Assembly (NCBI GenBank): GCA_036346255.1
Contig: CM070623.1
Location: 26,728,875 to 26,792,874 of the forward strand
Source: Ampelocalamus luodianensis
Taxonomy: Eukaryota > Streptophyta > Magnoliopsida > Poales > Poaceae
DNA length: 64,000 nt
Reading direction: 5' to 3'
The translations under genes were made by a program, and so were the position numbers. Positions 60,101-64,000 of the stretch are shown in pieces. The notes under the pieces were generated by a model. That model had not been told where the DNA came from. It ran no database searches and saw only the letters and a program-made list of their open reading frames with translations. Each line of letters opens with the position of its first letter. Positions within the stretch are counted from its first letter, which is position 1.

Positions 60101-61665
60101 TTAATCAATTAGTTAAAGTATGGTGAATGAGTATATTGTGGTCGTGTAGCTGAATTTGATTGATATGAGTTAGAGAAGGTCCAAGGTTGGTGAAATGAAT
60201 CGCTTTAGGTGGTATTTGATTAGTGAGGAATGTTGATATTAATAGCTGAGGTTATTGTTGAGCTGTGTGAAATTTTAGTAAACGAATTTGAGGATTTCCT
60301 ATCAATTATACTAGAAATTCAAGGTAGGAGACTTGGAGGTTACATTTGGGGCTTTGCATGTTATGCCAGGACCTTGAAGACCCAATACTATGTGTAGAGG
60401 AGGATGAACAGAAGCAAATTTTGAATAGTGTGTTCATCTTTGATAGAATACTTTGGGTAAAGTAAATGAGTGTGAATGTGGTGAGTTTCACATTGATTAT
60501 CCATAAAGGATGAATGTGACGTGATTGTGGAGGAAAGCTATATTGAGGTGTGTTGCGAATTATTTGTTAAAGTAATTCCTTTAGTATAAATGTTAATCAG
60601 AGTATGTTATTATGAATTGGAAGAGTATATCTACATAGGTGTGGATCTTGCGTACAGTTTGAGCATAGCTTTGAGATGGTCAAATTAAAAGAAACGAATT
60701 AGTGTGTTATGCAATGATTTGGAATCTCATGGTTTAAGAGAAAGTTAAATTCTTAAAGAAAGTTTGAGAAAAATGTTGTATTCTCGAATGATGAATTATT
60801 TTCTTAGTTTTTGTTTGAGCTTGTCCCTAAGTCAGATGCCAAATTATAAATAGAGTTGTTTCTTTTTGGTATGCGTGGTTCTTTTCGGTTAAGACAAAGA
60901 AAGGAAATGGTTGTATTGGGCATACGAGTGATTTTGCCTTTGGCTTTTGTGGTGTTCATTGGCAAACTGCCTACTTGGAAAGTGGAAGAGTTTCATGACG
61001 AATCTTTTGGTTTTTGGATTTAACTCTTTTGGTAAGGAGTTGGTAATGCGTGTTGCGGTGATACCCTTTTTTCAGTTGGGTTCTGTTTTTAAAAGAGTTT
61101 GTTTTAAAACAAGTTTTGTTGTGCGTCCCGGGTTAAAGGAGGTGCTCATTGTCAAAGTGAAGAGATCGAATGATACAAAGAACAAGAGTTCTATGTGTTA
61201 TACACAGGTTTTGTGGTTTAGTACCAAAGCAAATGTTGGCCCAAGGTACATTAGTTGTTTCTGGAAGTTGCGGAGATTTAGGAGATAGCGTATCACTAGG
61301 ACCATTTGGAGTCCTGGCGTGTAGCGGAATGTTTTGTTTGACCTATTGTCGAGGGAGTATTGGAGAAATCTGGAGGGTAAAGTTTCCTTAGAACAGTTGA
61401 CCCACGAGTAAGACCGTGCCTTCGAGTCATGTCCGTGGAGTGGCACGTGAGAGGTTGGGACGGGTAATAAGGCGTAACATGTCAGTTACGTCAAGGTGCG
61501 GTGGACCCATAATTCGAGAGGAAAACGACTTGGGAATTGGAGTCTCGCATGCTCCAGCGATATCATATATTATTCACAGTAGGTACGTGGTAATGATAAT
61601 AAGTTTTAGCTGTGATCATTCCTTTGGCGTAAACGTGGTTTGAATTCAGGGTCGAATTCAGTTTA
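57195..61665 (+). pseudogene. Heavily decayed Gypsy gag-pol interior
   Basis: No ORF exceeds ~115 codons. Weak remnants are seen. A gag-start-like AGAGGTTGAGGTAGTGG occurs near 57378. RT-like words occur near 59430-59540 (a run resembling the stretch after the RT active site). A C-terminal match occurs near 61500-61560, where ACTTGGGAATTGGAGTCTCG mirrors the end of the inner Gypsy pol (TCTCGCATGC at 54003). Order is as in Gypsy, but indels are everywhere. Confidence 0.6.
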
Positions 61666-61677
61666 AGGGGGGTAGAA

Positions 61678-61819
61678 TGTAATACTCCAAATTAATTCGG
61701 AAGAGAACATTCGAATTAGGAGGGGGATCAAATAGAGAATAGTTTAATCAGCAATTAGAGAGGGGTTTTCAGCATAATTGGGACAACCTGGGCCTCGGGC
61801 CTTAGCCCAGGAGGCCCAT
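61678..61819 (+). repeat. Outer Gypsy 3' LTR, first 142 bp
   Basis: Matches 45098-45239 with about five differences. It stops at GGCCCAT, where another element's TGTGAGG begins. Confidence 0.9.
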
Positions 61820-64000
61820 TGTGAGGACCCCGATTTATTTGGCTTGTAATGCTTAACCATCCACTTGGTCCTAACATTACAAATCAAATAAACCAAGCCT
61901 CGAGATATGTATACTTCCCAGAAATGCAGTATACACACGCTACAAAATTGTACATCAATTCCATCTATTCACATAGAACCGAAGCACAACACAAGTTCAA
62001 AAGACATACATAGTAATAAGTTATTACAAAAGAGGGGCCGACAGACCAAATACCATACAGATAACCAAGTAAACAGCGGAAGCAAAGGTGCCAAAAGATG
62101 GCGATAAACAAAAGCCAATTAGTGTGCCTTTAACCCACAAGGCAACCAACCGACCGCCAAGCTAGTCGTCAAACCGCAAAGACATCTCACAAAAAGGGAA
62201 ACCCTTGGGGCTCACCTTCTTCCTCTCGCAACAAAAATATTAAGCAAGCGGATGAGTACAAAAATTGTTTTTGTACTGCAAGATCGACGTGTGGAATAGC
62301 GCACCTATCAATATGCTACATGCAAGCTTATTTAAGTGGTGGTTGTATGTCTCATTTTGCACAAAGCCAACTTTATTTGCAGAATGTAATACATTTCAAA
62401 AGCAAGTTTGTAATCAGTTTTATTGATTGAAATAACACGAGATACAATAAGTACAAGAGTAACCACCTATTGGTGACTAACCCAATAGCCACCACACATA
62501 GCACCTAATCCCGCATTCGTGCCACCCATCAAGTTTTAATTAAAAATGTTGTAGTCTAACTCTTGAAAGACCTTGCCAAGCGTGTCCATAACCTAGACGA
62601 GGCTATTCGAATAGTTTTAAACCCGCAGGTGTACCAATGTACCCACACTTGGATCGCCTTTTGCCAAGCTATTAAGCACACTTCCTTTGGTATGCCGGCA
62701 CGCTAAGTCCTACGAGACGTTTCCAATGGAATGCGTTAATTAAGAGTCGCACGTATGGGGTTAACCCTTAGTGACCAGCCGCTAAAGAGGCCACTAGGAC
62801 CACACGTTGTGGTGGGGTCACAAAGCCGGAGTCAATAGTTACTAGCCGGACATTACAAGCCCCTGGTCGGGTGGAGGACCTAGAAAGGAACCACCCGGCC
62901 ACGCCTTAGTGATCCTTTTCTCTATAAACTACACCACGACTCATTAATTAATGCCTCCCAAAGTACTAATTCAAGAGAGGTCCCATACCCTCTAGTGTGG
63001 TTAGCACGCACAAAATGCTTGGTTTAGTGTAACAAGATGTTCGGTCCTTGTTGACCCGGCACCATTCCACCACACCCCACAATCACACCATCTTACCATT
63101 GTGCCCAAGTCTAAATTATTTTGTTTTCAGTTTTAGTTTTCATAAGTAGACAAGGCACGAGGCTGAAATCATAAGTGATAATAAGTTTTAGGTGATCAAG
63201 GTTATCGACAAGTCGATAACCGCCCATTTATACTGGAAACTAAGCATGGCTAAGCAATTAATTCGCAAACTACTAAGGGACAAGAGCTCATCCAACGAGC
63301 TCTAAATCACAAGAAAACCTAGGCTCATGGTAGTAGAGGATAATCATTTGTCTATGGAAATGCATCTACTAGGCCAACTATCGACAATAGTTAAAGCAAG
63401 ATAGCAATGCATACATAGAAGTTGTAAACAACATAAATACTTAAAATATTGGGATTAACATGATCAAACCGCTTGTTCGGCGGTAGATCACTTTCTTGTT
63501 GCAGAGGATTCACTCACGTGAACAATAATTCCTTCAAACCTAACGCTAAAAGGCGATACTCAAATAAGAACAAGAACTCCAAACAAAACTCAACAAAGAA
63601 AAGTTCTCCAAATACAATAAAATTTATACTGAAGCTAGATTATGATTTTAGACAATTTAGAAACAAGAATCACTTCATTTAGACTTAGCATGCAAAAGTT
63701 ATAGCTAAACTAAGTTCTCTCACCAAAAATGCTAATTAAATTAATTTGATTATTGTTCATGGCGAAAATTTCTAGAATGATCTGAATCTGAAATTTTTTA
63801 TGGTGGGTAGATAATGTCATCCTAACAACAGCAAAACTAAGTTTGCACAATTTGGAGTTATAATGAATTAGTTATGATTTTTCTAAGCTCTAAAACTAGC
63901 ATATATCATTTCTCAGGAACATAAATAAGGACAAAGCCTAGTTCATATTAAAGCATGTCTGCAGACCCATTTTACCAAGTTGAGTTTGCTCAGTTTGGAA
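61820..64000 (-). mobile_element. LTR-type element in the outer Gypsy 3' LTR, runs off the window
   Basis: Starts TGTGAGGACCCCGATT exactly where the outer LTR breaks. No ORF of note. Its layout (ATTACAAAAGAGG, then CTCACC..GCAAGCGGATGAGTAC, inverted repeats around 62750-62920) resembles a minus-strand Gypsy LTR or its first 2.2 kb. Orientation and class are inferred; the other end and the duplication are outside the window. Confidence 0.5.

Larger units (their letters stand above)
45098..61819 (+). mobile_element. Outer Gypsy retrotransposon, coding-dead, split by the inner Gypsy
   Basis: The 5' LTR is 45098-46673 plus 56495-57180 (about 2.26 kb after removing the insert). A primer-binding site follows at 57183. 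The interior is 57181-61677. The polypurine AAGGGGGGTAGAA precedes the 3' LTR, which begins at 61678 and is cut at 61819 by another element. The left flank is CAAGC (45093-45097); the right flank is beyond the window or lost. The layout and end sequences are very close to those of the inner Gypsy, so the two are related families. Confidence 0.85.

Overview
The window looks like nuclear DNA of a grass (Poaceae). It holds one intron-rich, plus-strand gene with a very GC-rich first exon, followed by about 44 kb of nested transposable elements. The Copia and Gypsy families, the hAT and Mutator elements and the MITEs are of grass type. I cannot name the species from sequence alone; Oryza or a close relative would fit. 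No rRNA, tRNA, CRISPR array or bacterial-type operon was seen.

Region 1 (1-19.55 kb) is a euchromatic gene. Three copies of a GAGCATCTACAATAG-type MITE, two of them head-to-head, end about 120 bp before the start codon. The gene (1613-19230, 14 exons, 561 predicted residues) encodes the TFIIIC subunit GTF3C5/Tau95. It has one very clear minor-spliceosome AT-AC intron and a second probable U12-type intron. Its two largest introns carry DNA transposons and a Copia element with ~105-bp LTRs; the Copia sits inside a Mutator-like element with GC-rich cargo.

Region 2 (19.55-45.1 kb) is a nest. A Mutator (MURA) transposase pseudogene is split by a solo LTR. Then comes a SIRE-like Copia 5' LTR and gag. 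That gag is split by an 11.9-kb minus-strand Angela-like Copia (TSD CCAAG), which itself carries two solo LTRs (TSDs GGTTT and CATAC). Next are a non-autonomous element encoding an acidic plant-transposon-type protein, split by another solo LTR (TSD ATAAT), and an LTR fragment.

Region 3 (45.1-64 kb) is a Gypsy element whose LTRs are little diverged but whose interior is coding-dead. Its 5' LTR is split by a 9.8-kb Tekay-like Gypsy element (TSD TATGG) with a damaged but recognisable gag-pol. Its 3' LTR is cut by another LTR-type element that runs off the window.

Two patterns are not explained by ordinary annotation. First, the LTRs of at least three families carry arrays of short stem-loops whose stems differ in sequence but stay complementary, including compensatory differences between copies of one family. 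Second, both large Gypsy LTR families contain three diverged ~180-bp repeat units in the same arrangement. All element boundaries were fixed by eye from TG..CA or TIR ends, target-site duplications, primer-binding sites and polypurine tracts; family names are by protein resemblance only.
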